DNA from: Echinostoma caproni
Lineage: Eukaryota > Platyhelminthes > Trematoda > Plagiorchiida > Echinostomatidae
NCBI GenBank assembly: GCA_900618425.1
Contig: UZAN01040180.1
Location: 9,623-73,622, forward strand
Reading direction: 5' to 3'
Length of the DNA: 64,000 nucleotides
Shown here: one piece after another, positions 1-11,100 of the stretch
How the letters are laid out: each line of letters begins with the position of its first letter
Numbering within the stretch: the first letter of the stretch is position 1
Translations under genes and position numbers: made by a program
The notes under the pieces: model-generated
Told to the model about the DNA's origin: nothing
Databases searched by the model: none
Seen by the model: only the letters and a program-made list of their open reading frames with translations

Positions 1-13
1 GGGGGGGGGGGGG
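1..13. repeat. Poly-G run at window edge
   Basis: Thirteen consecutive G residues open the window. This is a simple homopolymer. It may be real or a base-calling artefact at a contig edge. Similar G or C runs of 9-10 occur near 17194, 28468 and 57609. Confidence 0.9.
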
Positions 14-2329
14 TGAATGAGCAACCACAACCCGAGACAAGTTGAATTGGATTCCGAATTCGACTCTTCAGGTTGAGTTACAAAATGTTTTTCAACCAAC
101 ATGGAACATTTGTTCTGATTGTGTATTATAATAGTTGCACATTAGTGATCGATAAGGCAATGTACAATACCCTGAAAATGACGATTAGTTTGTCGAACGA
201 AGTCAACGGACTTAATTAGCAGAACAGAGAAAGATTATTGGTCTTAATCACATAACCAGATTTGTATCGGCATTCATACTGGAATGGTTTGTCGATCGCA
301 GACCAATCAGTCCTGTTTTAGAGTTTTCTTTAGGCTCTCGGATAATGATATCGGACGGACCTCCGGTTGATACCATCGCACAAAGCTGAATCACAACACT
401 TTTACCCACTAAAATGATAACAAAAACACTACAGTTATCGGGAAGCTCCAGTGTCCTTCGGTCACTTGGTCTTTTGGATCCCAGATCGAGAGAGTGAGCT
501 GTTGAATAAAACCCTCATCCGATCGCAACACAAATGTGCAGTCTGGTTATAAATCTGTAACACAACACAGAAAATCAGAACATAAAAGACAACGTGCTAA
601 TTAAAACCGGGTTAATGACGCAATGTATGTGGGGTGAGACTCCATTGCCTGGTCAAACGCTGGCCTAAAACTAGGTCAAGATGGCTCAGGGACCAACAGA
701 CAGAAGTGATCAATGTGTGACATGAACAACTGCATCACCCGATTGGACGACCAATAGGAATGGATGGATAAATGCCCACGTAACATTTGCCTAGCTTAGC
801 CACTTCACGTGGCTCTCTACTGCTCTTCCCTAAACGCCCATCGACCTCGAATGGCTTTCCCTATCCTAGAACATCGATTTCAAACAGGGCGTGGTATGCC
901 AGACATTTGTGCAACACATTCTCTTACCCGCGACGTTCAATAATGTGAAAACTACTTTTCTGTGGTGATTGAAGCGTTTACCAAGCACCGATATGTTATA
1001 GCAAATAATAAACTTACTTGAAGCATCACCAGTTAGCCAGAAAGTGCAGGTGATTTCACGTATTTAGGAACATCCGAATTATCTGGAAACCACGTTTTGG
1101 GTAACACCGAATTTAAAAAAATTTCGTTTTCGTCCGAAAGCACATGACGTTGAGACTATACTGTCAGAAACGTTTACGTGACCACCATAGTAACTGAAAC
1201 CATATCGTATGAGAAGAACCCGTGAGGGGCATTTGAAGCACGTAGTACACCGAATGTACTCATAATTTCATTCTTATTTATTCAAGGTGAATTTCTTTGT
1301 CAAGCAGAGTCAACGTGTAACTCCTCACTGAAAGTACTAGAAGACGCCAAACAAATATTTATCCAATCAAAGACGCACGAACAGTGCGAATAAATTCACT
1401 TTATTCCCCTGGTTGGAAAATTAGACGGTTAACCGAGTTGAAAGTAATTTCGTCAAGTATCGTAATTACCAAACGGCAGACAATGATAACTAGCGAAGCA
1501 GTTCACATATATGAGTATCAGAAACCGAGCTCTCTTGAAAAGGAACTCAAATTTAACAATTCAAGTTCCATAATCAACACTCGATTACGTCACTCTTGAA
1601 CGGGTCACCCAGTGGAGTCGTCAACATGCGTGTAACTACGTTGCCCACAAAGCGCGGCACAGACCAGGGACACTGACTAACCCCAACTCCGTTTCAATAT
1701 TCACTGACTGATCAACAAATAGACAGATTTTACCCCCTTCGTTTCGCAAACGTTTAAGTGAACAAACACCATTGTAATAGCCTGAGAAGGGATTCGTGGA
1801 AAATAAATGTGAGCATTTAATACGTGTTTGAGTGAAAACATATGGCTTTCTATAATTAAGTAACTATAATGAAAACCAGGGGATTGGTTTCTTCAAATCT
1901 TTTGTTGACCTAGGTTTATGCCGTCTTTTAATTGATGTATTCGCACAAACCATTCATTTAATGGTTCAGCCGGTTACAATCAGCGCACTGTCCCATGTGT
2001 TCTGATTTCCTGTTTGGAGTTACGGGTTTCTTACACTACTAGGCATTCACTTTGCAATTGAAAATCCTTCCTTCTTAACAAGGTAATCTCTGTAAATGAT
2101 GTCATCCAAATATTCTATCGGATCATAAACTTGAATGGACAACTAAAAGACTACTGTTTCCGCATTACAACCCTGTGTGAAATTCAACACTATTTTAGTT
2201 GATTTTTGTGTACTCGATATTCGAAACGATATTGGCTTAAATTCGTAAAACGCACTTGAAGGAGAAAGTGACTACCTGGACCTCAGTCTGCGTTTGGCCT
2301 GTGGTCACTGAACTCTTCTTTGTTTGCAG
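14..2329. other. Noncoding stretch, no gene recognised
   Basis: AT-rich sequence with frequent stops in all frames. The only sizeable open frame (1384-1599, +, 71 codons) has no recognisable motif. Part of this stretch is probably the intron upstream of the exon at 2330. Confidence 0.5.
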
Positions 2330-2468
2330 ACACCAGGAATCTATCAAACGTTACGAGGATCAGGTTGAACGGATGACTTCTCAGCTGGACGTGTACAAGA
2401 AACAGGTGGAGGAAGTGACAGGCCGGCTGGAGTTGAGTCAGAAACAGAAGCTTAATTTCGCGCATCAG
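2330..2468 (+). CDS. Coiled-coil exon, HOOK-like (partial gene)
   Basis: An internal exon of 139 nt. It is preceded by a pyrimidine-rich tract ending tttgtttgcag and followed by a consensus donor, cag|gtatgt. The first base completes a codon and the next 46 codons end in phase 0. The peptide is charged and heptad-like (IKRYEDQVERMTSQL, then SQLDVYKKQVEEVTGRL), as expected of a coiled coil. The segment SQL-YKKQV-E-RL resembles, from memory, the central coiled coil of HOOK proteins, where a stretch like SQLETYKRQVVELQNRLS occurs. HOOK proteins link dynein and microtubules to membrane cargo. No neighbouring exon was recognised, which would imply long flanking introns. Any long coiled-coil protein is an alternative, so the exon call is firmer than the family. 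Confidence 0.6.
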
Positions 2469-2993
2469 GTATGTTTGTGGCACGATATATTGTGGTTTAT
2501 TTTTATACCTTGGTCATTATTGCGTTAAACGCAGTTAAAAAACTATTCAAAAATGCACCACAGCATTAAACTTGGTGTGGTTGGTGATTGTGTAACGAGA
2601 TTGAATGGTAGTACGCACCGACCACGACATACCTTCCAAGCAGCCCATCAAGGAGTAGAAATTTCGATTAGTCTTACAAGACCAACTGCAAATAAGCTAT
2701 CACTGTGGTTGAATGTTAACTGGATTGATTGATAACTGAGATGTTTTCTTTGTTTGCTCTTCCCAATAGAATTAACTGTACCCGTAGCTCGTCTTGGCTT
2801 TATTTGACTGCACTATTCAGTGCGCTTGCAGCCCGTGCCCCAGTTCGCGTTATCTGTTTATGATCGCCATTCTGAGTAGTGCACTTAGCTCCTCACTAAC
2901 ACGACTGGTTGTCTGATTCGGAATTCGCTGAACAAGTGCACTTTATGATTAAGTGAATTTCACCCGGAGTTTACTGAAAGTTGCTACAGTTTG
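2469..2993. other. Probable intron, nothing recognised
   Basis: Sequence following the donor site of the coiled-coil exon. It shows no open frame of note and no recognisable repeat. Confidence 0.45.
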
Positions 2994-3215
2994 TCGATGG
3001 CAGTGGTCAAGCGGCTTGTATTGCTGTCATAAGCGTGCTTTCGGCCCTGGGGCCCTTGGTTAGAACCTGACCATTGCCACCGTACTTTGAGGATAGGCAG
3101 CTACACTGTCATCCAGTTTAATACCTCGCCTAGCTAGCGGGGCATTTTCGGTGTCATTTCAAGTCCCGGAGTTTAGGCTGCTGAGTTCCGTGAGTGAACA
3201 GAAGGTTTTCAATAC
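2994..3215 (+). mobile_element. tRNA-derived SINE, copy 1
   Basis: This roughly 220-bp block is clearly related to the reverse complement of 35045-35264. It starts with a tRNA-like head: an A-box-like TGGTCAAGCGG, followed about 45 bp later by a decayed B-box-like GGTTAGAACC. These would be the RNA polymerase III promoter elements. Shared landmarks in the body include a short GTGCTT-CGG-CCCT block, a TCATC-GTT-AATACC-CGCCTA block and a CAAGTCCC-GAG block. There is no coding capacity. The two copies differ at many positions, so the insertions are old. Confidence 0.6.
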
Positions 3216-4099
3216 TATAAACTTGATCCTTTCGGCTGTCTACGAAATAAAAATCGCTTCAGTTGTTTTATTTGATAAATTTAATTATCGGAGTTCTCAT
3301 TTCCGTTCCATTGTGGATGCATAAGTGAGAAAACAAATTTATCAAGTAACTGAAAGTTTATTGATTCAAGTTAGGGTTAAGGTTGTCATAATAGTGACCT
3401 GAGTTCCTGAGTTCCACTTCCGCCACCGCCGTTCATCTTCCCCATTTCTGTATTTCTCCTTGCAACCTTTGCCTGACTGCGACCCTCTTGCCAAAAACTG
3501 ACTGTACATTCGTATCCTCAATTTATATAAATGAGAGTAAAAACACTTATTATTATAATAGTTATTCATTATCATATTGTATTTCCCGTTTGGTTCGATG
3601 GAGCTGACCAAAATATTGACGTTTTACAGCGATAGGAGAAATTTCCGAGCCACGCATGAAGCGAAAGCCCGGGTTGATTTATCGCGCATTTAAACATCTA
3701 AAATTGATTTCTCATTACCTATGTATGGAACAACAACCAGAACTATTCTCACAGTAGGGTATTTTGATTGATTTGCCCTTGTGACTAAAACAAGTAACAA
3801 TATGAGCAGAACTGCTATTGGTCATCAATTTCGCGTGCTCTCAATCAGCTGTCTACGCACATTAAATAGGTCACATTTTTATCATAAGAATACCATATAT
3901 GAACATCTACATAATTACATGGGTTCAGGCAGAAAGCACTGGGTTGTCCAGTCATCATTAAAGTTATTTGGGTATGGGTGAAAGAGGAGGAGGGGAATGT
4001 TAGCAAAGAAACAGTACCGTAATGGAAAACGATTAACCGTGGTGGAAAGAGAGTTGAACATGGTTAAACAATGCGAAAAAGATACAACCAGAAATGAAT
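3216..4099. other. Noncoding, nothing recognised
   Basis: No gene is seen. The open frames at 3366-3611 (-) and 3781-3981 (+) show no motif. The right end may include the undetected 5' end of the Penelope-like element that follows. Confidence 0.4.
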
Positions 4100-4472
4100 T
4101 CTAACAGACGTAGAAAATTAACGAAGTAGAACATTGGTCGAGGGAAGAAACACTGTCTTATTTCTAAAGAATACGGATAAACATGTTCTTAACCTGTCAG
4201 ATATGACACTATCTAGGATGCAGCTGGAACCACTTTTAATGGGTGTCAAATTTTGCATTCCACCGAGAAGGAACGACCCGATCAACACGGAGACGCAATT
4301 CGAATGTTTTTCGATCAACTCAAATGTCTGCAGCCTACTTCGTCCGATGCATCAAGTTGGTTCAAAGCAAAAGTCGTCGATCTGGCACACCAATATTAGA
4401 ATACACCATTTACACAGCCCTGCCTGCTCTCTAAACAACATATAAAGTAATTGAATTTGTTGAGACGAAACA

Positions 4473-4716
4473 ATGACAGTGATTCTTCCACCTGATCAAG
4501 GCTCTGGCGTTGTTGTGATGAACCGAAAGGATAACGTAAGCAAAAGGCTGTACATCCTCTCTGATGAAACCAAATTCAAAGTTGATTCTGATCAAAACGA
4601 CGCTGTGTTGAAAGTTGAGCGCCAGGTAACGCAGGAACTCAAAGACCTAAAACAAAAGGGAGTGATTGACCACAGGACGCTGAACACACTTCTATCAGTA
4701 GGGACGGCTACTCCGG
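4473..4716 (+). pseudogene. PLE-A reverse transcriptase, N-terminal part
   Basis: The frame carries VILPPDQGSGVVVMNRKD, the block that precedes the fingers in Penelope-like reverse transcriptases. A charged linker follows (LKQKGVIDHRTLNTL). The frame then drifts out of register between about 4680 and 4717, where the next segment continues in another frame. This is a frameshifted remnant, not a gene. Confidence 0.75.
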
Positions 4717-5217
4717 TTGCCGAAAACACACAAGCAAGGAACCCCAGTGAGATCGATATTTTCAATAATCAATTCACCCTACCATCGACTCGCCCAGTGG
4801 TTGGTGGAAATAACTGAAACGGTGCGATCGAGTCTATGCAAACACAGTCTGCGAGATACTTTTGACTTCATCACCGTTATCGCCAACATGAACGTCAAAA
4901 ATAAAGTAATGTTATCATTTGATGCACAATCATTGTTTACAAATGTTCCTGTTCAGGAAATAATTTCAATAATTTATAATTACGCAGCCGAGAACAACAT
5001 ATATCTTAAAGTACCACTTCCGGAATTATGGAACTTGCTAAGTTTATGCACATCACATGTTCAATTTGTATTTGGTTGCAAATATTATAAACAAGTAGAC
5101 GGAAGCCCGCTAGGACCTATATTGGCTGATATTTTCATGGGTTATCTTGAGGATAAGGAGCATGCAATTCTTCAACAATTACCCGTGTATAGGCGCTATG
5201 TTGACGATGTCTACTGA
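4717..5217 (+). pseudogene. PLE-A reverse transcriptase core
   Basis: A 166-codon frame encodes the fingers and palm of a Penelope-like reverse transcriptase. Residues 1-9 read MPKTHKQGT. INSPYHRLAQWLVE follows near residue 18, and MLSFDAQSLFTNVP near residue 65 contains the first catalytic Asp. The dNTP-binding block reads VDGSPLGPILADIF, which lacks the VAMG residues usual before SPLGP. It ends YRRYVDDVY with the catalytic YVDD intact, followed directly by a stop. This RT class is related to telomerase. The short deletion and premature stop make it inactive. Confidence 0.8.
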
Positions 5218-5490
5218 TTTGTGAGAGTGAGCGGTAGATAAATGAACTGTTTCAACACCTGAACGCATGAAAATATCAAGTTTACTGCTGAAAGGGAAAC
5301 AAATGGAGTTTGCCGTTCTTAGACTTGCTAATAGAACCACGACTCGACGGGTAACTGACTAGAAGTACCTACCATAAGAAAACTTGGTCAGGGCAAAACT
5401 TGCATTTCAAAAGTTTTGCCCCAATAGCGTACAAGCGTGGACTGGTATGTACATTTTTTATCAATCCTGTCTTGTGAACAGGTGTGAATC

Positions 5491-7689
5491 TCGCCTTTGA
5501 ACATATATAATGTCCATTTGTAATTTGCACGATATGCGAAAGAAATGCCAATGCAGCAGACATCTTGCCTAACACTACTGGCCATTTCAAATTAAGTAGT
5601 AGGTAAGTAAGTATGTTACGTAACAAGGAAATGAGAAGAGTGAAATGTCAACGATGATGTAAGGGAACGGCTGAGATGGTGGGAAGAAAAAGGGAGGGGG
5701 ATGACCATGGTAATACCAACCGCATCACAAAGGCCTTTTTCCACGCCTAGGTCAGGCATTAAGCGGCTAACGACAACCGCTTCAACAAACCTTTAACAAA
5801 CCGTAAGCACACTGAGAAGGATAAATGCAATTGAAGGTGACCGAATCAGTGGATCTGTCTATGCTTGACCGAATAAGTGATTTTATTGCCCTGTGAATCA
5901 TGATCAGCTTCGCGGCAGGATAGGTGAACTCAACTGTGACAGCAGAACCAGCAGGACAAATTGAACTTTTTCGGTGTTGAATATCACCCTGGTACAGCCT
6001 GAGGGAAACACATCCGTAAACGAAACAAATTACCCAATGTAAAGCTTTGTGACTGTATGCAAAGTGAACACAGTAGCATAAAGCTGTTCAATACCATATT
6101 ATTACGAAAGGAGGTTCTTGACTGTGTATAACCAACTCAAAAGTTATCTCGCATCCGAGATGCAGTTTAGCGACGTATAAGAGATCAGAATCATTCGGCC
6201 TGTGTCTGAGCAACTAAATCAACAATGCTACAAAAATGTGCTTCACTATTCATATCCCATGCTATGTTACCTGACAAGGGTCATTCAGAGCAATATAAAG
6301 TGAAAACACAACATTTCTTTGTATTTATCAGTTACAGACTGTCGGAACGTTCCACAAACCTTTGGAATTGCATCACGATGATGAATTCGCTGTCATTGTT
6401 CACTGTTTTGTTCTTGACTGTTTTTTATGTGGATGATCATATTAAGTATCTTATCTGTGAACTGAATCGCAGAGTTTAATGGACCCCCGGTTCAGGAATG
6501 ATTTCACATCTGTTTTTAGTTTCCACGATGTAAGTCATTCGAGTTCGTTTTCGACATTAACGGATTCCTGCTTTGCGTACCGATATTGATAATCATTTTC
6601 AGGACATATACATTGAATTCGCCCCTGTCCTCCCTTACTTCAAGACTGCAGAATTGTGAAATAGGCAAAAAAGACGTGAATTCGTAAAGAAATATGACGC
6701 AGTAATTCTCGCATATCATCAGAGAGCGATTCGTGACCGAGACAGCGAATGAAATGAATAGAAGATTTATGACGGCAAACAACAGAGAACAGAGGTGGAA
6801 ATTCGACAGGTGTTTTGTGCGTGGACCGTTTTTTAGACGGGTGCTGGTAAGTAGAAGGTGCACTTAAGCGACTTCGAATGTTGCGTTATTGTTGTCAGTT
6901 TGTGGATTGATAACCCTTTCATTCTGTTCTGTGTGGAAGATTGGGGTGGGTTGAGTAACTTTTTCTCCTAATGGATCACTTGTTTCACATTTTTAGTTGG
7001 TCATTGAACGTACACATGATCAACATCCATAATCCGTCTTAAACCGAATAGAGCAGGTAAAAGCCGTATCACAAATGATCAACCAATGTTAATTTTCGCA
7101 ACCCGTCTTCCCGTGTTCATCAGATTTGATTTACTTTTTAAAAAAGCAATCACTCTCACTGGGTAATTTAAGCCTAACATCATAGGATTCATCATCAACT
7201 TCAAATTTGCCCTTTATTGTGGTGGAAATAAATGTGTATGCTTTTCGTAGGTGCACTTCTAAGGATAAGATAACTGGAGGTAAATTTGATAGAATTTTCT
7301 TTTCCTTATCGTTGCGTGAGAGCATTTATTACAGAATGCCCCTCATTTGAAATTTACATCGTAAACCGATATCAAAAGACAACTTGCGTAATTGTATGGC
7401 CAACATTTGTTCCATCGTGAAGTCCTTCATTATGTAATAAATGACGTTGGATCTAATTTGATGTAACTGGGCAATACAGTGCGCCATAAAAGTGTGGGTC
7501 CCCAACCCTTCATTTTACCGCCAATTGATACTTAACGGATATGGTACGTGATGAATTGGTATCAAGCAACCCATGTGTATGATACCCTAGTTATGAGGTC
7601 CTTCCTAGTAAAATTCATTTACGGTAGATGCAGGCATACTACATCTTACAGCATTCATCCCGAATGTTGTCTGCCGAGTGCCACACGTA
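5491..7689. other. Noncoding, nothing recognised
   Basis: Several open frames occur (for example 6225-6479 + and 6516-6863 -). None contains a family motif, and their composition looks like chance in AT-rich DNA. Confidence 0.4.
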
Positions 7690-7870
7690 AAGAAGGTGAC
7701 AGTAATCAACAAATGTGAAGTATATTGGGTTGGTCAAACGGGACTGGATTCGCATGATCTCTCCCGACTATGCAGAAGATTGAGAAACTTTCTACCACAG
7801 AATCTGGAACTTATAGAGCAACAGGTGCCTAAAAAGAGATCGAGTCCTCCATAAAGCCAAGGAAATCAAA
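7690..7870 (+). pseudogene. GIY-YIG endonuclease scrap of a PLE
   Basis: One forward frame reads KCEVYWVGQTGLDSHDLSRL, resembling the GIY-YIG signature of Penelope-like elements (C-x-YIGQTG-L-R). It is followed by an LE-L-EQQ helix and then stops. GIY-YIG is the nuclease that nicks target DNA for these elements. Only about 60 residues remain. The scrap lies just upstream of a palindromic terminal-repeat pair, consistent with one decayed element. The identification rests on a short motif. Confidence 0.45.
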
Positions 7871-7975
7871 CTAAAGTAGAACAACTTACACACATTTCCC
7901 AAAATAGATATGTATGAGAACTACCGGGGATTTCAGGGGTGTATCGAAAAATGGATGCAACATGTGTTGTTTTAT

Positions 7976-8196
7976 TGTGAATGTTATAGTGTTAATAACA
8001 CAGCGAAGTCGGTAGAGAATTATATTCGCCGATGTTTCGGTTACCGTGGGTAACCTTTCTCAAGGCAGGTTTTACAAGAGGTTTTACAAAGAGATTGTAA
8101 AACCTGCCTTGAGAAAGGTTACCCACGGTAACCGAAACGTCGGCGAATATAATTCTGTACCGACTTCGCTGTGTTATTAACACTATAACATTCACA
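7976..8196. repeat. Near-perfect palindrome, 102-bp arms
   Basis: The left arm (7976-8077) and right arm (8095-8196) are reverse complements with about two mismatches, separated by a 17-bp spacer. The arms contain the GGTTACC-CAC-GGTAACC-GAAACGTC block, which recurs in diverged form at 59609-59658 beside another Penelope-like body. The palindrome is therefore read as a pair of inverted Penelope terminal repeats with almost no body between them. Its near identity contrasts with the decay of surrounding element sequence. Confidence 0.85.
8108..8143 (+). ncRNA. Hammerhead-like motif with altered core
   Basis: On the right arm of the palindrome, CTTGAGA is followed by a perfect 7-bp stem (GGTTACC / GGTAACC, loop CAC) and then GAAACGTC. 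The layout is that of a hammerhead ribozyme: core, stem II, GAAA, stem III. The conserved core CUGANGA reads CUUGAGA here. The mirror copy lies on the minus strand of the left arm. Without the canonical core, activity is doubtful. Confidence 0.45.
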
Positions 8197-11100
8197 ATAC
8201 CGGGGACAGTCTTTTAAAGAAAAAGTAGGAAAGAATGCATGAATTTGTGTTTTGAGTGAGATACGTGAAAAAGGATAGACGTATTGCTTTCACATCGCAA
8301 CATAAAGAGCAATGAGCTTATGATGGGCTGGAATACGCGTGGTATGCAAAACGAAGTGGTCAAATGTGAACTTCAGTGCGTTAAAAATGAATTTGGATAA
8401 AACGGATGATTGGATATATAACAGATGAACTTCTTCTGTCAAAGGCCACTCAAGAGCTAGTTATACTCAAGGACAAACATTATTCGGTTGCATATATTCT
8501 TACGTTTGCATATTTCTTATTCAATATTACTCGGGGAAAAAATTATTTGCAATGATGCTGACCCATGTTCTGAAAATTATCGTTCATCGCTTTTGTTGTA
8601 AAAAAAATAGTTAACTGCTCTTTAAATATAGTTATTCCGTCAGTACACTTTGTTATCCGTGTGTTTCACTGAACGTACTTATTTTTTGCAATATATTTCA
8701 AAAGGGGTGCAGTTCACGTTCATGCGGAAAACCGAAGAATTTTTCAGTACTCACAATTCATCATTTAATTGAGAAGATACGTAATTTCAGTAGTAAACCT
8801 GTCAACCGGAACTTTGCGTATGAGGGATATGGTAATTTTGATCGTAGATAGAGTTAAAAGATTCCAATTTTTGAATAATATTCCGTTTATTGCTAGTCGG
8901 CAGAAAGATTTTATCCATTATTTAGCTCTGATCCATTAATAACTGCATATCGAATCAATGACTAATTGCTTCGGATCAAACCTTGACGTCAATTTGATTT
9001 GTACCGGCACGTGACTATCAAATTCTCCACAACAAAAAACGTTAAAAAAATTATCTTGAAAATGCCAACAAAAAAGTGCTTACAAAAAACTTTCCGGATT
9101 TCTATTAAGTTCTATACTGATCCGTAATGGTAATAAAACTGAGATATACTCAACCATTATGAAACATTGGAAAACGTTTCCGTGGTTTTGCAAAGCGTGT
9201 GAATGAATTTAAATGCTTGAAATTGTCTTTGACAATCGGATTTAGCCTTAGGCTAAATTTCGACATCATACTGAAAAAAGTGGACTCAGAAACAGATTTA
9301 ATTCAAGTAAAATTGTCTCCGAAAAACAAATCTGGCATTGACTTATAAAAATAGCACGAGCAAAACTACAGTATCACCCGGTCATTTCTTCACTCCTTCC
9401 AATTAGACATGACTATTTATCAAATAAGTAATAATGTTGATTGTTTCACTGCTCCACTATAAATATGCAAGTGAAACAAAGTAATAAACCCTGTGGGTCA
9501 CTTGTATTTAACTCTTTTATGATGTGAACACCAGTTGTCATGATAGTTTTGGTAAGTTATTCCATAAATAGATGGATCCGTGGGAATTGATAATAACTTT
9601 TCCCGATTTATTGTTATCATCTGTAAGGCAGCACATTGCTTCATTTTGTTGTTACCTGCTTTTTCACCGGAAGCAAAGCTTTTTCAATCACTCAAATCAG
9701 TCGTCTAAAGGGATGGAAAATAGAATGACTAAATTATCATTGGCTTTAAACTTAAAATCACTATGACTGGTTGCGTCATATGCGACAACATGTTGTGGAT
9801 TCAAATGAGTCAAATAAAATCAATTCACGCAGTTTATAACATGATGAGATTTCGAAATGTGATGTCGTGATAATAAGAGCCCACCAAAAAATCTAATATA
9901 GAGGACAATACCCTGGTAATATTGCTGGAAGATTACATAAGTTTCAATAGTATACGTACACTCGATCGATGAGAAAATATCTGTGTTGACTGACGTACAC
10001 TACTGGACAACAGTTTCATCTTTGTTGAGACTATTTGGCATCGTGTCCATCTCGAATTCCTTCCCGGACTCAGACTCTAAACCCTGGGGTTGAAAATAAA
10101 AATTGCTAGCTGTTGATGGTTTTTTTCTGAGAACAAAATATATATATAGAACTCTTCCCACCGATTTTTCTACCAATTGCACGCCTATCTATATCGGGAA
10201 TGGCCAGACCTTCAAGTGTTTGCTGCGTGAACAGAAACATCGATATGGCTACACAAAACATACTGTTCTCAACCTACACCCACCCGTGAAGGAATATATG
10301 TGACCTCAAAAGAAACAGGGCCCTTGCAAAGGTAAAAAAGTATTTTGGTGCTATACCAGCCAAGTGGTAGCACAAGCGGAGCTTGCTGTTACAAATGAAT
10401 GTTTTGCGTCACAAAACGCCAACCTCAGGTAACCTATACAATGAAAGTTCGAAATACATGTCAGTAGGATATTTTTGTTAATAACACGTATTTGGATGGT
10501 TCATATACGGTGAAGTTCATGGTATACTTCTCTGGTCACTTCCGGTAACCTTGACTCATAGATGTATAAGCTGCCGATTTTTCGTAGTAGCTGTCTTCTG
10601 ATATCCAATTTTGCAGTAACCGCTCTCAACGATATGTATTGCTGATCAATGGTGCTTGGAATCGGTGTTTATGTAACACCGGAAGTAGAAAACAGAAGCT
10701 TTGTGGTATTGGATTGAGAAACCAGTAATAATAATACAGTAGGCACCTAGGTTGTCGGAGCATTTTCTCCCTCGTATTCTCATTCCATGAGTGCTATTCA
10801 TGTGCAACTCATTCACCACAGAAACACCGTGAGATAAGACGACAAAAGTGGGAGTGTTATTAGCAGTACTATGACCTTTCGGTAAAATTAACTGTGCTCA
10901 AAAAGTCCACATTGTGTATCCGTAATAGCTTCTCCCTTTTCATAGGGTTTTATCCATCTCCTTTCATAAGTCACTCGTTCATGCAGAGTATTGAGAAAGA
11001 CAAATAAACTTCAAAACCCCATTGTTAATGCATACGTGCTAGGCTCTCTTCCGTTGATAAGCCACGACCACATGTAATGTTTACCTTAACTCAGAATTAC

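Larger units (their letters stand above)
4100..5490 (+). mobile_element. Penelope-like retroelement PLE-A, decayed
   Basis: The three forward frames together follow a Penelope-like reverse transcriptase from its N-terminal region to the thumb. An N-terminal hallmark, GVKFCIPPR followed by ETQFECF, lies near 4240-4310. The ILPPDQGSGVVVMNR block follows at about 4482. The fingers, PKTHKQGTP, begin near 4717, and the palm with SLFTNVP and YRRYVDDVY ends at 5217. A decayed thumb with FTAERETNGV and then CISKV-like residues runs to about 5490. Stops and frameshifts break the ORF at several places. The GIY-YIG endonuclease half is not visible, so the copy is 3'-incomplete or its end has decayed. 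Confidence 0.8.

Noticed and set aside
7992..8195. 67-codon minus-strand frame
   Set aside because: It reads through the palindrome of terminal repeats and is not a gene.
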